64,000 bases of DNA from Janthinobacterium sp. (GCA_025360045.1 JANYCY010000046.1:86197-150196), one strand, 5' to 3'. Counted from the first letter of the stretch, positions 8,989-18,810 are shown. The notes: a model not told the origin generated them from the letters alone. Translations and numbers: made by a program.

Positions 8989-9084
8989 GGTTTGCCTTTA
9001 GCTCTCATGAAAGAATTACTTATCGTATTGAAAGATCTTGATCGTGCAGTAAAAGGCCATCCTTTTATTGAACATAGTTTGTAA
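8989..9084 (+). pseudogene. Duplicate of the kdsA 3' end, copy 1
   Basis: From about 8989 the DNA repeats the last about 32 codons of kdsA. From the in-frame ATG at 9007 to TAA at 9084 the encoded 25 residues are identical to the KdsA C-terminus, while nine codons differ at the DNA level, all silently. It cannot be a complete gene; whether the short peptide is made is unknown. Confidence 0.85.
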
Positions 9085-9123
9085 TGTCACAAGCGATGGC
9101 GAATATATCCGTCATCGAAAAGA

Positions 9124-9201
9124 ATGAAATATTTGCTGATCGTACTCAAAGACAGCAACGGTGTACTTAGTGCACACTTCTTTATTGAACACTCGTTGTA
9201 A
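9124..9201 (+). pseudogene. Diverged duplicate of the kdsA 3' end, copy 2
   Basis: ATG at 9124 to TAA at 9201 encodes 25 residues, exactly the same length as copy 1, with 16 of 25 identical to the KdsA C-terminus (MK-LLIVLKD at the start and FIEHSL at the end). The middle has diverged. It lies 39 bp after copy 1 and just ahead of eno. Confidence 0.75.
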
Positions 9202-9276
9202 TATTAAACGTGTAATTTAGTGTCGGAGTTCTCCGGCAAGCTAGTCTTCAGACCAACCCTCTATATAGGTGTTTGA

Positions 9277-10575
<1,299 letters not shown>

Positions 10576-10638
10576 TTGTTGGTGATCTGTTGGACTTAAT
10601 TAGTCTTAAATTTGGCAGGTCATTAGAGTAATATACCG

Positions 10639-10669
10639 AACCGGAGCCATCAGGCTCCGGTTTTCTTCT
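10639..10669 (+). terminator. Rho-independent terminator after eno
   Basis: ACCGGAGCC, loop ATCA, GGCTCCGG followed by TTTTCTTCT. It ends eno and lies 16 bp ahead of ftsB, so ftsB either has its own promoter or depends on read-through. Confidence 0.88.
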
Positions 10670-10684
10670 ATATAGAATAAACTT

Positions 10685-11005
10685 ATGCGCCTTCTCGCTA
10701 TTATTTTTTCCATCATGATTGCTGCTTTGCAATGGCCACTTTGGGTGGGCAAGGGCAGCTGGCTACGTGTTTGGCAGCTAGACCATCAATTGGTCGAAAA
10801 AAAACTTCAAAATGAAAAATTAAAAGAGCGCAATGATGCGCTTGATGCAGATGTACATGATTTAAAAACCGGCTCTGATGCCATTGAAGAGCGTGGGCGC
10901 AATGAATTGGGCATGATTCGCCAAGATGAAGTTTTCTTTCAAGTGCTCGATAAAGATCATCCTAGCATGACTGCGCCACCTGCCTCCGCTCCCGTCGGCA
11001 AGTAG
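10685..11005 (+). CDS. ftsB: Cell division protein FtsB
   Basis: FtsB is a bitopic inner-membrane protein that joins FtsL and FtsQ in the divisome. The 106-residue product has one hydrophobic segment at about residues 3-20, a Trp-rich juxtamembrane turn, a coiled coil (about 28-65, [23 protein letters not shown] in register) and the conserved [20 protein letters not shown] end. The short Pro/Ala/Ser tail is not conserved. Position directly after eno is the usual one. It follows the eno terminator closely. Confidence 0.93.
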   Translation: MRLLAIIFSIMIAALQWPLWVGKGSWLRVWQLDHQLVEKKLQNEKLKERNDALDADVHDLKTGSDAIEERGRNELGMIRQDEVFFQVLDKDHPSMTAPPASAPVGK

Positions 11006-11102
11006 TTCTCGGTAGCAGTACACCTCGCGTAAAATTTAATAAATTTGCTACTGTAATCATTGCCCCCGCTAAGATATAGTAAGGCCATTAGAAGGGGTGA
11101 AT

Positions 11103-12566
11103 ATGGCCGACTTACAGAGCACGATTGCGCAGCGAAAGACAGAAACGCTCTATTTTCAATTGGCGGGCGAAATTGCTCACGCCATTGCCTCTGGTGTTTT
11201 GCAAGCAGGGGAAAAGCTGCCCTCTATTCGCAAGCTTTCCTCGCAGCGGCAAGTCAGCCTCTCCACTGTGATGGAAGCCTATCGAGAGCTAGAGGATCGA
11301 GCCTTGATCGAGGTTCGCCCTCAGTCTGGCTTTTATGTTCGCAGCAAACCCAGCGCCTTATTTCCGCCAGAACTCACCCAACCCCCTCAATCCCCTAGCG
11401 AAGTAGTGATTGATCCAATGTGGCTGCCCGCTACATTGGCGCGGCTGCACGATATTAAAATTGATTTTGGTTTTGCCATCCTTGCCCCCCAGCTATTTCC
11501 TAATCAGCAATTGCAGCGCTTATTGGCACAAGTGACTCGACATGCACCAGAGTTAATTGCTGATTATGGTCGCCCAGCAGGGGATGTGGAATTACGTCGC
11601 CAAATTGCACGTCGCGCTTTAAATTGGGGAGGGCAATTTGAAGCGGATGAAATCCTGATTACGCAGGGTGCAATTGAAGCGCTTAATTTGTGCTTAAGAG
11701 CGGTCACTCAGCCGGGTGATGTGGTGGCGATTGAATCGCCTTCTTATTTTGGCTTATTGCAGATTTTAGAAAGCTTTCAACTCAAAGCATTAGAAATCCC
11801 CACCCATCCACAAACCGGCATATCCATCGAGGCCTTAGAATTAGCCACGCGCAATGGCGGCGTAAAAGCCTGTGTATTACTGCCTAATTTTTCTAATCCG
11901 GTTGGCAGTTTAATGCCGGATGAAAATAAAAAACGCTTGGTTGAGCTATTAGCAGAGCGGCATATTCCTTTAATTGAAGACGATTTATACGGTGAATTTT
12001 ATTATAAGGGCGAGCGTCCTCGGCCAGCCAAAGCCTTTGATAAAGAAGGCAATGTAATGCTGATATCTTCTTTTACTAAAACAGTTGCGCCGGGTTTTAG
12101 AATTGGCTGGGTGGTGGCGGGTAAATACCACCAGAAGATTGAGCAGCTTAAATTTATTAATACATTTTCAAATGCCATGCCGCTGCAAAGAACCATTGCC
12201 AAGTTTTTAGAAAGTGGTGGCTACGATCACCATTTACGTCGTTTGCGCCGTGCATGTCATGATCAAGTGCTCAGTGCCGTGGCGGCAATTGAGCGCTCTT
12301 TTCCTGCCGATACGCGGCTCTATGTGCCGCAAGGCGGGTATGTGTTTTGGGTGGAGCTTAATGCGGCCGTGGATACTTTATTGTTGCTCCAGCAAGCACT
12401 CAAGGAGGGAATTAGCTTCACCCCCGGGCCCTTGTTTTCTCCTAGTCACAGCTATGGGCATTGCCTGCGCATTTGCTGTAACGAGCCTTGGAGTGATCAG
12501 CACGATTGGGCGATTGCACACTTAGGCGAGTTGATACGGCAGCAAATTCCGCTGCCTGCTGGTTAG
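11103..12566 (+). CDS. MocR-type regulator (GntR HTH fused to PLP aminotransferase-like domain)
   Basis: The 487-residue protein has a winged-helix GntR domain at residues about 10-75 (LYFQLAGEIAHAI, AGEKLPSIRKLSSQ, YRELE) joined by a linker to a fold-type I aminotransferase domain (about 115-480). The PLP-binding Lys lies in SSFTKTVAPGFRIGW (near residue 326); the DDLYGEF and NFSNPVG motifs are also present. MocR proteins sense PLP or amino-compound metabolites and regulate vitamin B6, taurine, GABA or similar genes; the effector here is unknown. ATG 11103 is preferred over GTG 11097 because AAGGGG is seven bases ahead. No target operon adjoins it. Confidence 0.9.
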   Translation: MADLQSTIAQRKTETLYFQLAGEIAHAIASGVLQAGEKLPSIRKLSSQRQVSLSTVMEAYRELEDRALIEVRPQSGFYVRSKPSALFPPELTQPPQSPSEVVIDPMWLPATLARLHDIKIDFGFAILAPQLFPNQQLQRLLAQVTRHAPELIADYGRPAGDVELRRQIARRALNWGGQFEADEILITQGAIEALNLCLRAVTQPGDVVAIESPSYFGLLQILESFQLKALEIPTHPQTGISIEALELATRNGGVKACVLLPNFSNPVGSLMPDENKKRLVELLAERHIPLIEDDLYGEFYYKGERPRPAKAFDKEGNVMLISSFTKTVAPGFRIGWVVAGKYHQKIEQLKFINTFSNAMPLQRTIAKFLESGGYDHHLRRLRRACHDQVLSAVAAIERSFPADTRLYVPQGGYVFWVELNAAVDTLLLLQQALKEGISFTPGPLFSPSHSYGHCLRICCNEPWSDQHDWAIAHLGELIRQQIPLPAG

Positions 12567-12617
12567 GCTTAGCTCTGTGCGCGTCAACTTAAATCAATGT
12601 TATGACTGAATTTTTTC

Positions 12618-12677
12618 CTAGGGCGGGTGCAACCCGCGAGCAATGCTGAAAAATACGCGGGTCTCACTCACCCTACG
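12618..12677. repeat. Dispersed GTAGGGCGGGTGCAA repeat, copy B
   Basis: CTAGGGCGGGTGCAACCCGC opens the copy, followed by GAGCAATGCTGAAAAATACG and a mutated right arm (CTCACTCACCCTACG). It lies between convergent genes. Confidence 0.8.
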
Positions 12678-12757
12678 ATGATTCAATACTTACAAATGAG
12701 AGGCTACGAGCATGATAAGCCTAACTTGATACGCATAAGGCTGAGTCCGGCTTAGGC

Positions 12758-13045
12758 CTACCATGAAACGCTCACCATTTTGCCCTCAGCCTCTTCGCTG
12801 CCTTGCTCTCGCATAACCACTTGGCAGCTTTGGGGGGTATTGGGTTGGGTTTCTTCGCAGCCGTCAGAATAGCTCATGACGCAAGGCGGATTGGTGTGGG
12901 ATTCATCCACCAAAATAACATTCATTTTTGCGCCACAAAAAGCATCAATCGCTTGTTGCAAGCCCAAAATATCGTTGATATCGGCAAGTGCAAGGGGATG
13001 AATGAGGCCGAGGCTAAGTAGTAGTAAAGGAATGTGTTTGCGCAT
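12758..13045 (-). CDS. Small secreted protein of unknown function
   Basis: The 95-residue product begins with a clear Sec signal peptide (MRKHIPLLLLSLGLIHPLA, likely cleaved after LALA). The mature part of about 74 residues contains four cysteines, which could form disulfides in the periplasm, and acidic stretches. I do not recognise the family. ATG at 13043-13045 is chosen because AGGAG lies eight bases upstream and the signal peptide starts there; upstream in-frame ATGs would put charged residues before it. It is a single gene with about 230 bp of upstream DNA. Confidence 0.65.
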   Translation of the reverse strand: MRKHIPLLLLSLGLIHPLALADINDILGLQQAIDAFCGAKMNVILVDESHTNPPCVMSYSDGCEETQPNTPQSCQVVMREQGSEEAEGKMVSVSW

Positions 13046-13279
13046 GATCAATCTCCTACTCATAAAGAACAAAAGGATCTTTGATTCTTTATTGGTTTGC
13101 TTTCCCTTCGATAGGGTAAAGACGCTCTATCTTTGCAGAATAGAGCGCGGAGCTGACATGTAAGGGTTTAGTTTCACAAAATCCGCCGAACGGATACGTT
13201 TGGTAACAATTCATAACAATTGGCAAAGGTGGTGGAGTTGGCTTTTTTTGCGTCGTTGTTGTCGCGGTTTTTAGTGTGG

Positions 13280-15016
13280 CTAATGAGGGGGCGCGAATCG
13301 CTGCTCATTCAGCCCTTGCCGATGTTTGCGAAGTATAAATCGAGCGGGATCAATGGCTTGCTGTAAGTCTATTTCAATTGGAATTGGCTCGGCATTCAGC
13401 TGGCAAGCCAATGTTTCTGCCGCAATCAGCGCCCAAGATAGGCCGCGCGATCCTAGCCCTAGCAAAGCGTACGCGCCATTTAATCGAGGGATTTGGTGGA
13501 GTTGGTGAATCGCGCCATGAATATTTTTAATGTCCGGCAGCGCCCCAGCGAGCGGGAGGCGATCGAGGCTATTGGGGCGGTAGCATGCTCGGCTATATTG
13601 GCCCTTACCCATGGTCAACTCAGGCAAAAGGGCTTGTAGCTCGGCCAGATTGCGCTGTGTTGCCGCGTTCAAATCCATCTCTTTGACTTCTGCCGCGCCA
13701 ATGCAGTGATAGCCCTGAAAGGCGGTCGTGATATAGCCCGAGCCGGTCAGGCTGTGTTTTGTCGAAGCCAGCTCAGGGATTAGCGTCGTGCTGCGTAATG
13801 TTTTACTGAGCGGTAAATCTAGCTCAGGCAATAAAGACAATGCTTCGGTGGCATTGGCGAGAATGACGACGGGCGCAGTGGCCAGCACCTCACCGGCGGG
13901 ATCAAGCGCCTGCCAGCCATCGTCGGCTTGAATAAGCTGTGCGACGTGGCGATTGCAGTGCAGCTGAATACGCTCTGGCCAGAGTGCCAAATTGGCGTGG
14001 CAGACGCTCGCAGGATTGGCCCACGCGCCTTTGGGAAACCACCAGCCGCCGTGGCTGGGTCGCTGGCCGAGTTGTACGCTCGCCGCGTCTTGATCTAGCC
14101 AGCTTAAAAGGGTGGGAGGAAGTTGCGTGGCGATTTCTTGCATCAGCAGGGCTTGTGCATCGTCTTTGGCGATTTGCAAAATACCATTGATGCCAAAAAA
14201 TACCTCTAGCCCCGCATTTTGTAATCTTGCCAAGTGCTCTTGGGTTTCTGTGCAGCCTGCACGACTCAAGCGGGCGGGGATATTGTCATCACGGCTGGCG
14301 CTGGGGTGGAATAGGCCCGCGTGATTGCCTGAAGATTTGCTGGCAATCTCGCTTTGCGCTTCGAGTAAATCAACCTTCCAGCCACGGGCGGCTAAGCGCT
14401 CAGCGATGCTGGTTCCGGCAAGGCCCGCGCCAATAATCATGGCGTGATGCGAATGCTTGGGAGCTTTATCAAAAGGTGGGCGCGAGCACAGGCCTGCTTG
14501 ATAATCACCTAGATTCTCCATGGCGTAGCCCGCGCTTTTTAAATGCGCCTCGCCGGATGAATTGCTGGTGACTACGCGCGTATTGGCGCTCGATAAACGC
14601 CATAGCGCTTTGTAGTGAGCGGCGCTTAGCTCATCAGTATTGATGTCTGCCGCATCCAGTGTGGCATTCAAACTACGTAGCTGAGCCAGTGGCTCGCCCC
14701 ACATCAGCGTGAGAATCAGCGCGCCGTTTTCTAAATGAATCCGCTGAAATCCGCGCTTTAATGTGGGCCACTTATTGGCTAATTCGGCATATAAACCCGC
14801 CAGCTCTGGCTGCGGGCAGGCCGCTAAGTCGGCCTCATTAATCATGGCGAAATAATAGAGGCGTTGGCTACGTTGCGGGTCTTGCTGCCACGCCTGCCAT
14901 ACCTGCAAAAAGCTTGCGCCGTTTGCAAAATTAAACTGCAGCATCACAAAATGATCTTTGCCTTGCCAACGGCTTGGCAAATGATGGCGGGCTAAAAAAT
15001 CATGTGGGGTAGACAT
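13280..15016 (-). CDS. mnmC: MnmC-type tRNA modification protein: FAD oxidoreductase domain with eroded methyltransferase domain
   Basis: MnmC finishes mnm5(s2)U34 in tRNAs: an FAD domain removes the carboxymethyl group and a SAM methyltransferase domain methylates. Here the FAD/DAO-like half (about residues 190-570) is intact, with IIGAGLAGTSIAERL at 194-208, SGNHAGLFHP, and GLGSRGL near the end. The N-terminal half is recognisable (VWQAWQQDP, LYYFAMINEADL) but lacks the GFGTGxNF SAM-binding loop (residues 26-36 read LQFNFANGASF) and the DGFAPxxNPxxW catalytic segment. Total length 578 is below the usual 620-670. I infer loss of methyl transfer. It overlaps the end of mdfA by TGATG, so translation is probably coupled. 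Confidence 0.88.
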   Translation of the reverse strand: MSTPHDFLARHHLPSRWQGKDHFVMLQFNFANGASFLQVWQAWQQDPQRSQRLYYFAMINEADLAACPQPELAGLYAELANKWPTLKRGFQRIHLENGALILTLMWGEPLAQLRSLNATLDAADINTDELSAAHYKALWRLSSANTRVVTSNSSGEAHLKSAGYAMENLGDYQAGLCSRPPFDKAPKHSHHAMIIGAGLAGTSIAERLAARGWKVDLLEAQSEIASKSSGNHAGLFHPSASRDDNIPARLSRAGCTETQEHLARLQNAGLEVFFGINGILQIAKDDAQALLMQEIATQLPPTLLSWLDQDAASVQLGQRPSHGGWWFPKGAWANPASVCHANLALWPERIQLHCNRHVAQLIQADDGWQALDPAGEVLATAPVVILANATEALSLLPELDLPLSKTLRSTTLIPELASTKHSLTGSGYITTAFQGYHCIGAAEVKEMDLNAATQRNLAELQALLPELTMGKGQYSRACYRPNSLDRLPLAGALPDIKNIHGAIHQLHQIPRLNGAYALLGLGSRGLSWALIAAETLACQLNAEPIPIEIDLQQAIDPARFILRKHRQGLNEQRFAPPH

Positions 15017-16251
15017 CAGACCCCGAGCGCCTCGATGCGCTGATGCTTATCCATAAATCGTTTTAAAGAAATCACAAAAATGACGCCAACAACAAGGAGG
15101 GCTGTTGCAAAGAAGCGATTGCCTGCCAGTAAATGGCCCGCTTTAATGCCCTCAATACCTAATGAATAAACCCCCATGGTGATCATGCCAAATGCAGCGG
15201 CCACCGTGCCCTTGCTGACATTGCTGGAGAAAAGTACCAACCTGAATAGCCCGGCATTAACCAAGCCGCATCCAAAAGCGTAGAGGCTAATGCCGATCAC
15301 CAATGAAATATAGTGACTAGGCGCGATAATCATACTAACAAAGCAAAAGCCTAGACCAAAGAGCTGAGGAATTAGCCCCAGGCCAATCATGCGGCGTACT
15401 GGCAGGTAGTTACTTAATTTAGCCAGCGTGACGTTACCCATAATCAAAGCACCAAAAACCGGCATTTGCCAGTAGCCAAATTCAATTGGAGAGAGGCCTG
15501 CATCTTTAATCAAGATCACGGGCGAAATGCCAATCCAGGTGAGCAAAGGCACGCTGCATAAGCCCATTGCCAATGCCCCCGTTAAGAAGTGGGTATTGCC
15601 AAATACTTTTTTGTAATCCTGCCAAACTGCACTGAACGTAAATGGCGTATTGGCCTTGGCGGGGGTGACTTTAGGCATGGCATGCCAAAGGCCGATAAAG
15701 GCCACAAAAGAAACCGCTGCGATCACAACAAAAATCATTCGCCATGGCGCGAATTCGATCATGATTGCGCCAGCAAGAGGGCCAAGCAAGGGGGCGATCA
15801 TCGCCACATTTGCCATCAGTGCAGTCACTTTAATCGCAGTTTTTTCGTCGAAAGATTCTTGCACCAGCGCATAACCCACCGCGCCAATAAAGCACATGCC
15901 GATACCTTGAAAAACCCGCAGCACAATAAATTGCTCAATAGAACGGGTGAGTAGCGTGAGTAGGCACATGCAAATAAAAAACATCACCCCAGTGAGCATG
16001 ACCGGCCTGCGGCCAATGCGGTCTGATAGTGGCCCTAATAGCCACTGCAACGATGCGCCACCTACCAAATAGGCGGTCATGGAAGTGGGGATCCACTGTG
16101 GGCCTGCATTAAATTCATGCGTGACCGCCAACATGCCAGGCAAAATCATATCGTTAGCGATATAGGTGGAAAACTCAAACAGCACTAAGGCCAGAGGTAA
16201 GAGCAGGGTACGCCAGGTGAGTTGCGTAATAAGGGCGGGAGTGGCGGGCAT
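15016..16251 (-). CDS. mdfA: Multidrug efflux transporter MdfA (MFS)
   Basis: A 411-residue, 12-helix major facilitator that would export cationic and neutral drugs in exchange for protons. The match to MdfA is strong: FEFSTYIANDMILPGMLAV with the essential Glu at position 26 when ATG 16251 is used (the same position as in E. coli), the QWLLGPLSDRIGRRPVML loop between helices 2 and 3, and CFIGAVGYALVQESF. An upstream ATG (16302) would add 17 non-conserved polar residues; I prefer the inner start by family alignment. The end overlaps mnmC, suggesting one transcript, though no functional link between drug efflux and tRNA modification is implied. Confidence 0.9.
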   Translation of the reverse strand: MPATPALITQLTWRTLLLPLALVLFEFSTYIANDMILPGMLAVTHEFNAGPQWIPTSMTAYLVGGASLQWLLGPLSDRIGRRPVMLTGVMFFICMCLLTLLTRSIEQFIVLRVFQGIGMCFIGAVGYALVQESFDEKTAIKVTALMANVAMIAPLLGPLAGAIMIEFAPWRMIFVVIAAVSFVAFIGLWHAMPKVTPAKANTPFTFSAVWQDYKKVFGNTHFLTGALAMGLCSVPLLTWIGISPVILIKDAGLSPIEFGYWQMPVFGALIMGNVTLAKLSNYLPVRRMIGLGLIPQLFGLGFCFVSMIIAPSHYISLVIGISLYAFGCGLVNAGLFRLVLFSSNVSKGTVAAAFGMITMGVYSLGIEGIKAGHLLAGNRFFATALLVVGVIFVISLKRFMDKHQRIEALGV

Positions 16252-16331
16252 GTGACGTAGGGGGTGGCAATGATTAGCCGAGCAGTTTGTCGCGTTTGGC
16301 ATTATTTAGATAGAGAAAGATTGCCACCTAG

Positions 16332-16505
16332 TTAATTATTTTCTGCCGCCGAGGCTTGCTCTGCCGCTTGCTTGAGTACGATACCTTCAACTTGCTTGGC
16401 TTTTTCTAAGGCTTCTCGCTGCGGCTCGGCAATTTTGTGCGGAGCAGAGCTAGGGCCACAGGCGCTCAGGGCGATGAAAAGAGAGATAACAAAAAGTGAT
16501 TTCAT
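16332..16505 (-). CDS. Small lipoprotein of unknown function
   Basis: The 57-residue product has a short lipoprotein signal (MKSLFVISLFIALSACGPSS) with lipobox L-S-A-C, so Cys16 should be acylated. The mature part is about 42 residues, mostly a charged helix (EPQREALEKAKQVEG) and an Ala/Glu tail. Small entericidin-like or LptM-like lipoproteins look similar, but no specific match can be claimed. An upstream in-frame ATG would place extra residues before the signal, so ATG at 16503-16505 is preferred. Confidence 0.65.
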   Translation of the reverse strand: MKSLFVISLFIALSACGPSSAPHKIAEPQREALEKAKQVEGIVLKQAAEQASAAENN

Positions 16506-16562
16506 TGTGTGCCTGTAGATGGATACAACCCGCAGTAGATTGTATGTGAAGCCCAAATTTTA

Positions 16563-16640
16563 AACCACGGAGAAAAGCACAGCCCAATAAGGTTTTCTCC
16601 GTGAAACTCCGTGTTCTCCGTGCCCTTCGTGGTTCAAAAC
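16563..16640. repeat. ORF-less copy of the CACAGAG inverted-repeat unit
   Basis: A left arm AACCACGGAGAAAAGCACAG (16563-16582) and a longer right arm (about 16592-16640, CTCCGTGAAACTCCGTG then TTCTCCGTG and CGTGGTTCAAAA) face each other with almost nothing between. The same arms flank the GxxExxY gene at 49453-49920. Confidence 0.75.
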
Positions 16641-16668
16641 CTGGGTTTTCGCTGCGTAATATCAATTA

Positions 16669-17427
16669 CTAATCGTAAGCATCTTGAATGCACTGCAAGT
16701 ATTCACTTACCGTCTGCGTATATCCCTGCTCCAGTGCGTCGGCAATAAAGGCGTGGCCGATGGAGACTTCTTGCACGCCGGGTACAGCCCGCAAAAAGCG
16801 CGTTAAATTATCGCGATTCAAATCGTGGCCGGCATTGATGCCCAATCCTAAAGCCAGTGCGGCTTGAGCCGTGGCTGTAAAACTCGCTAAAACCTGTTCT
16901 TCTGCGTCCGTGCCATAAGCGTTGGCATAGGTTTCGGTGTAAAGCTCGATACGATCAGCGCCCAGCTCGGCCACAAAGGGCATCGCGGCGGGGTTTGGGT
17001 CCATAAACAGGCTGACGCGTATGCCAAGGGCTTTGCATTCAGCAATCAGCGGGCGTAAGCGATCCATATCGGCGGGTAAATTCCAGCCTACATTCGAGGT
17101 GAATTGCGCTTCGCTATCGGGCACAAAGGTGGCCTGATGCGGGCGGTATTCGTGGATAAAATCCATCAGGTTTTGAGTCGGGTTGCCTTCAATATTGTAT
17201 TCCGCCTGCGGCCAGCTTTTGAGTAAGCTGGCTAAATCGCTGACATCATCACTACGAATATGCCGTGCATCAGGGCGGGGGTGAACCGTAATCCCTTGCG
17301 CACCAGCGGCAAGGCAAATTTGTGCGGCTTTTACCACACTAGGGATGCCCAAGTGGCGAGTATTGCGCAGCAGCGCCACTTTATTGACGTTTACAGAAAG
17401 GGCGCAGTGCGGTGTCGGCGTTGTCAT
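16669..17427 (-). CDS. pdxJ: Pyridoxine 5'-phosphate synthase
   Basis: PdxJ forms pyridoxine 5'-phosphate from 1-deoxyxylulose 5-phosphate and 3-amino-2-oxopropyl phosphate in the DXP-dependent vitamin B6 route. The 252-residue TIM-barrel protein shows SVNVNKVALLRNTR at the start, ITVHPRPDARHI with the catalytic-site His and phosphate-binding residues, EYNIEGNP, ATFVPDS, RVSLFMDPNP, GADRIELYTE and the C-terminal NAGHDLNRDNL and EVSIGHAFIADAL. Length and motifs are normal. It stands alone between the CACAGAG repeat and a HAD gene rather than in a recO-pdxJ-acpS cluster. Confidence 0.95.
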   Translation of the reverse strand: MTTPTPHCALSVNVNKVALLRNTRHLGIPSVVKAAQICLAAGAQGITVHPRPDARHIRSDDVSDLASLLKSWPQAEYNIEGNPTQNLMDFIHEYRPHQATFVPDSEAQFTSNVGWNLPADMDRLRPLIAECKALGIRVSLFMDPNPAAMPFVAELGADRIELYTETYANAYGTDAEEQVLASFTATAQAALALGLGINAGHDLNRDNLTRFLRAVPGVQEVSIGHAFIADALEQGYTQTVSEYLQCIQDAYD

Positions 17428-17472
17428 GGTGATTGGTTTTCTTTTAATAGGGCAAAAGTAGGCTAAATCGTT

Positions 17473-18108
17473 TTACTTAAGAAGCAGGCCAAGCTCTTCA
17501 GGCTTTGTAAGCATGCAAGAGGGCGATTCTGCCTCAAGCTCGCTCAAAGAGCCATAGCCCCAGGTGACGCCGCAAGATTTTAAGCCATTGATGTGCGCCG
17601 CTTGCAAATCAACCGCGCGATCGCCAATCATGAGCGTTTGCTGTGCAATGGATTGGTTGACGAGTAAAGATGCTATTTGCTGCCACTTTTGTATACCAAT
17701 ATCACCGCCACTAATAAAATCAAAGTAATCTCTGATACAAAATAGCTTTAGAATTTTATCGGCAAAGTCGGCGCGTTTAGAGGTGCAAATTCCCATAGGG
17801 ATATGGTGTTCTGCCAGTATTTGCAGGGACTCTACAATGCCTGGGTATAGTGTGTTTTCTGAATAACCCACCTCGGCATAGCGTTCGCGGTATTTGGCGA
17901 CGAGCGCATAAATCTCGGCCTCATCATTTACGCCGGTAATCTGCTTAAATGTTTCATCCAGTGGCGGGCCAATATATTGGGCAAGGGATGATTCGGCTTG
18001 TAGCGGATAATCCCGAGATTCGAGTGCATAATTAATGGAGCGGGCAACTCCAAAAAATGGATCACTGAGCGTGCCATCTAAATCAAATAAAAGCTGAGTC
18101 ATGCGCAT
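17473..18108 (-). CDS. HAD-superfamily hydrolase, phosphoglycolate-phosphatase-like
   Basis: The protein (211 residues from ATG 18108, or 209 from ATG 18102) is a HAD phosphatase with motif I LLFDLDGTLSD, cap domain (about 20-85), motif II ICTSKR, and motif IV MIGDRAVD. It resembles Gph/PhnX-like phosphatases; another member, better matched to Gph, lies at 39612-40280. The substrate is unknown. Neither start has a clear Shine-Dalgarno. A degraded second copy of its first codons lies just upstream at 18161-18209. Confidence 0.82.
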   Translation of the reverse strand: MRMTQLLFDLDGTLSDPFFGVARSINYALESRDYPLQAESSLAQYIGPPLDETFKQITGVNDEAEIYALVAKYRERYAEVGYSENTLYPGIVESLQILAEHHIPMGICTSKRADFADKILKLFCIRDYFDFISGGDIGIQKWQQIASLLVNQSIAQQTLMIGDRAVDLQAAHINGLKSCGVTWGYGSLSELEAESPSCMLTKPEELGLLLK

Positions 18109-18160
18109 CCATAATGAATAATTTGCAGGGTGTTATTCGGTTGAGTGGAGAATCACCACA

Positions 18161-18209
18161 AATGGATCACTGATCGCGCCACCTAAACCAAACAAAAGTT
18201 GAGTCATGC
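18161..18209 (-). pseudogene. Degraded duplicate of the HAD gene 5' end
   Basis: The minus strand reads MTQLLFGLGGAISDPF, against MTQLLFDLDGTLSDPF in the intact neighbour. Both catalytic aspartates of motif I are changed to Gly, and the frame leads nowhere. It lies between the HAD gene and the VOC gene. Confidence 0.7.
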
Positions 18210-18220
18210 ATATTGGCTTT

Positions 18221-18616
18221 TTAATGGGTTTCTTCCATGTGGACGAGTTCCCAAATATGCCCGTCTAAATCCTGGAAACCATGCGCATACATAAAGCCAT
18301 GATCTTGCGGCTCGTTATAGGTGGAGCCGCCTGCTGCTACCGCTTTGGCAACCATCTCGTCCACTTCTTTATGACTATCGCACGATAGGCAGAGCAGCAT
18401 TTCAGTGTGGGTGTGCGCATTGCAAATAGCCTTGGGTGTAAAGGTTTGAAATCTGACTTCGTCTAATAGCATCACAAAGATGTCATCAGACACAATCATA
18501 CCGCTACCCGTACTGTCAGAAAACTGAGGATTAAAACTAAAGCCAAGTGCTTTGAAAAACGTGAGGGATGCTTCTAGGTTTTTAACAGGAAGATTAACGA
18601 ATATTTTGCGGTTCAT
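18221..18616 (-). CDS. VOC family (glyoxalase/bleomycin-resistance-like) protein
   Basis: The 131-residue protein is one VOC fold made of two beta-alpha-beta-beta-beta modules: FVNLPVKNLEASLTFFKALGF at the N-terminus and FQDLDGHIWELVHME at the C-terminus. Metal ligands are plausible at the E near the end and at histidines in the HTHTEM segment. It resembles the YkcA/PhnB-like proteins annotated as lactoylglutathione lyase family, but not GloA itself. Function is unknown. ATG 18616 has GGAGGTG about six bases ahead, a strong ribosome binding site. Confidence 0.85.
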   Translation of the reverse strand: MNRKIFVNLPVKNLEASLTFFKALGFSFNPQFSDSTGSGMIVSDDIFVMLLDEVRFQTFTPKAICNAHTHTEMLLCLSCDSHKEVDEMVAKAVAAGGSTYNEPQDHGFMYAHGFQDLDGHIWELVHMEETH

Positions 18617-18810
18617 ATCTACACCTCCAGAGTAATAAAACGATTACAGTGTGGCCGATTCGATGCGCTGTATGAAAGGCTGCCTGAGTGCCCAATCCAG
18701 TGTAGAGAGCGAGTGGCTAAATCGCTACTTGGACAGCCATAACGACCGAGATATTTTAAAGCATGGTGCGAAACAAGGAAGAGTCAATTGGGCTAAATTA
18801 GCGCTTAACT

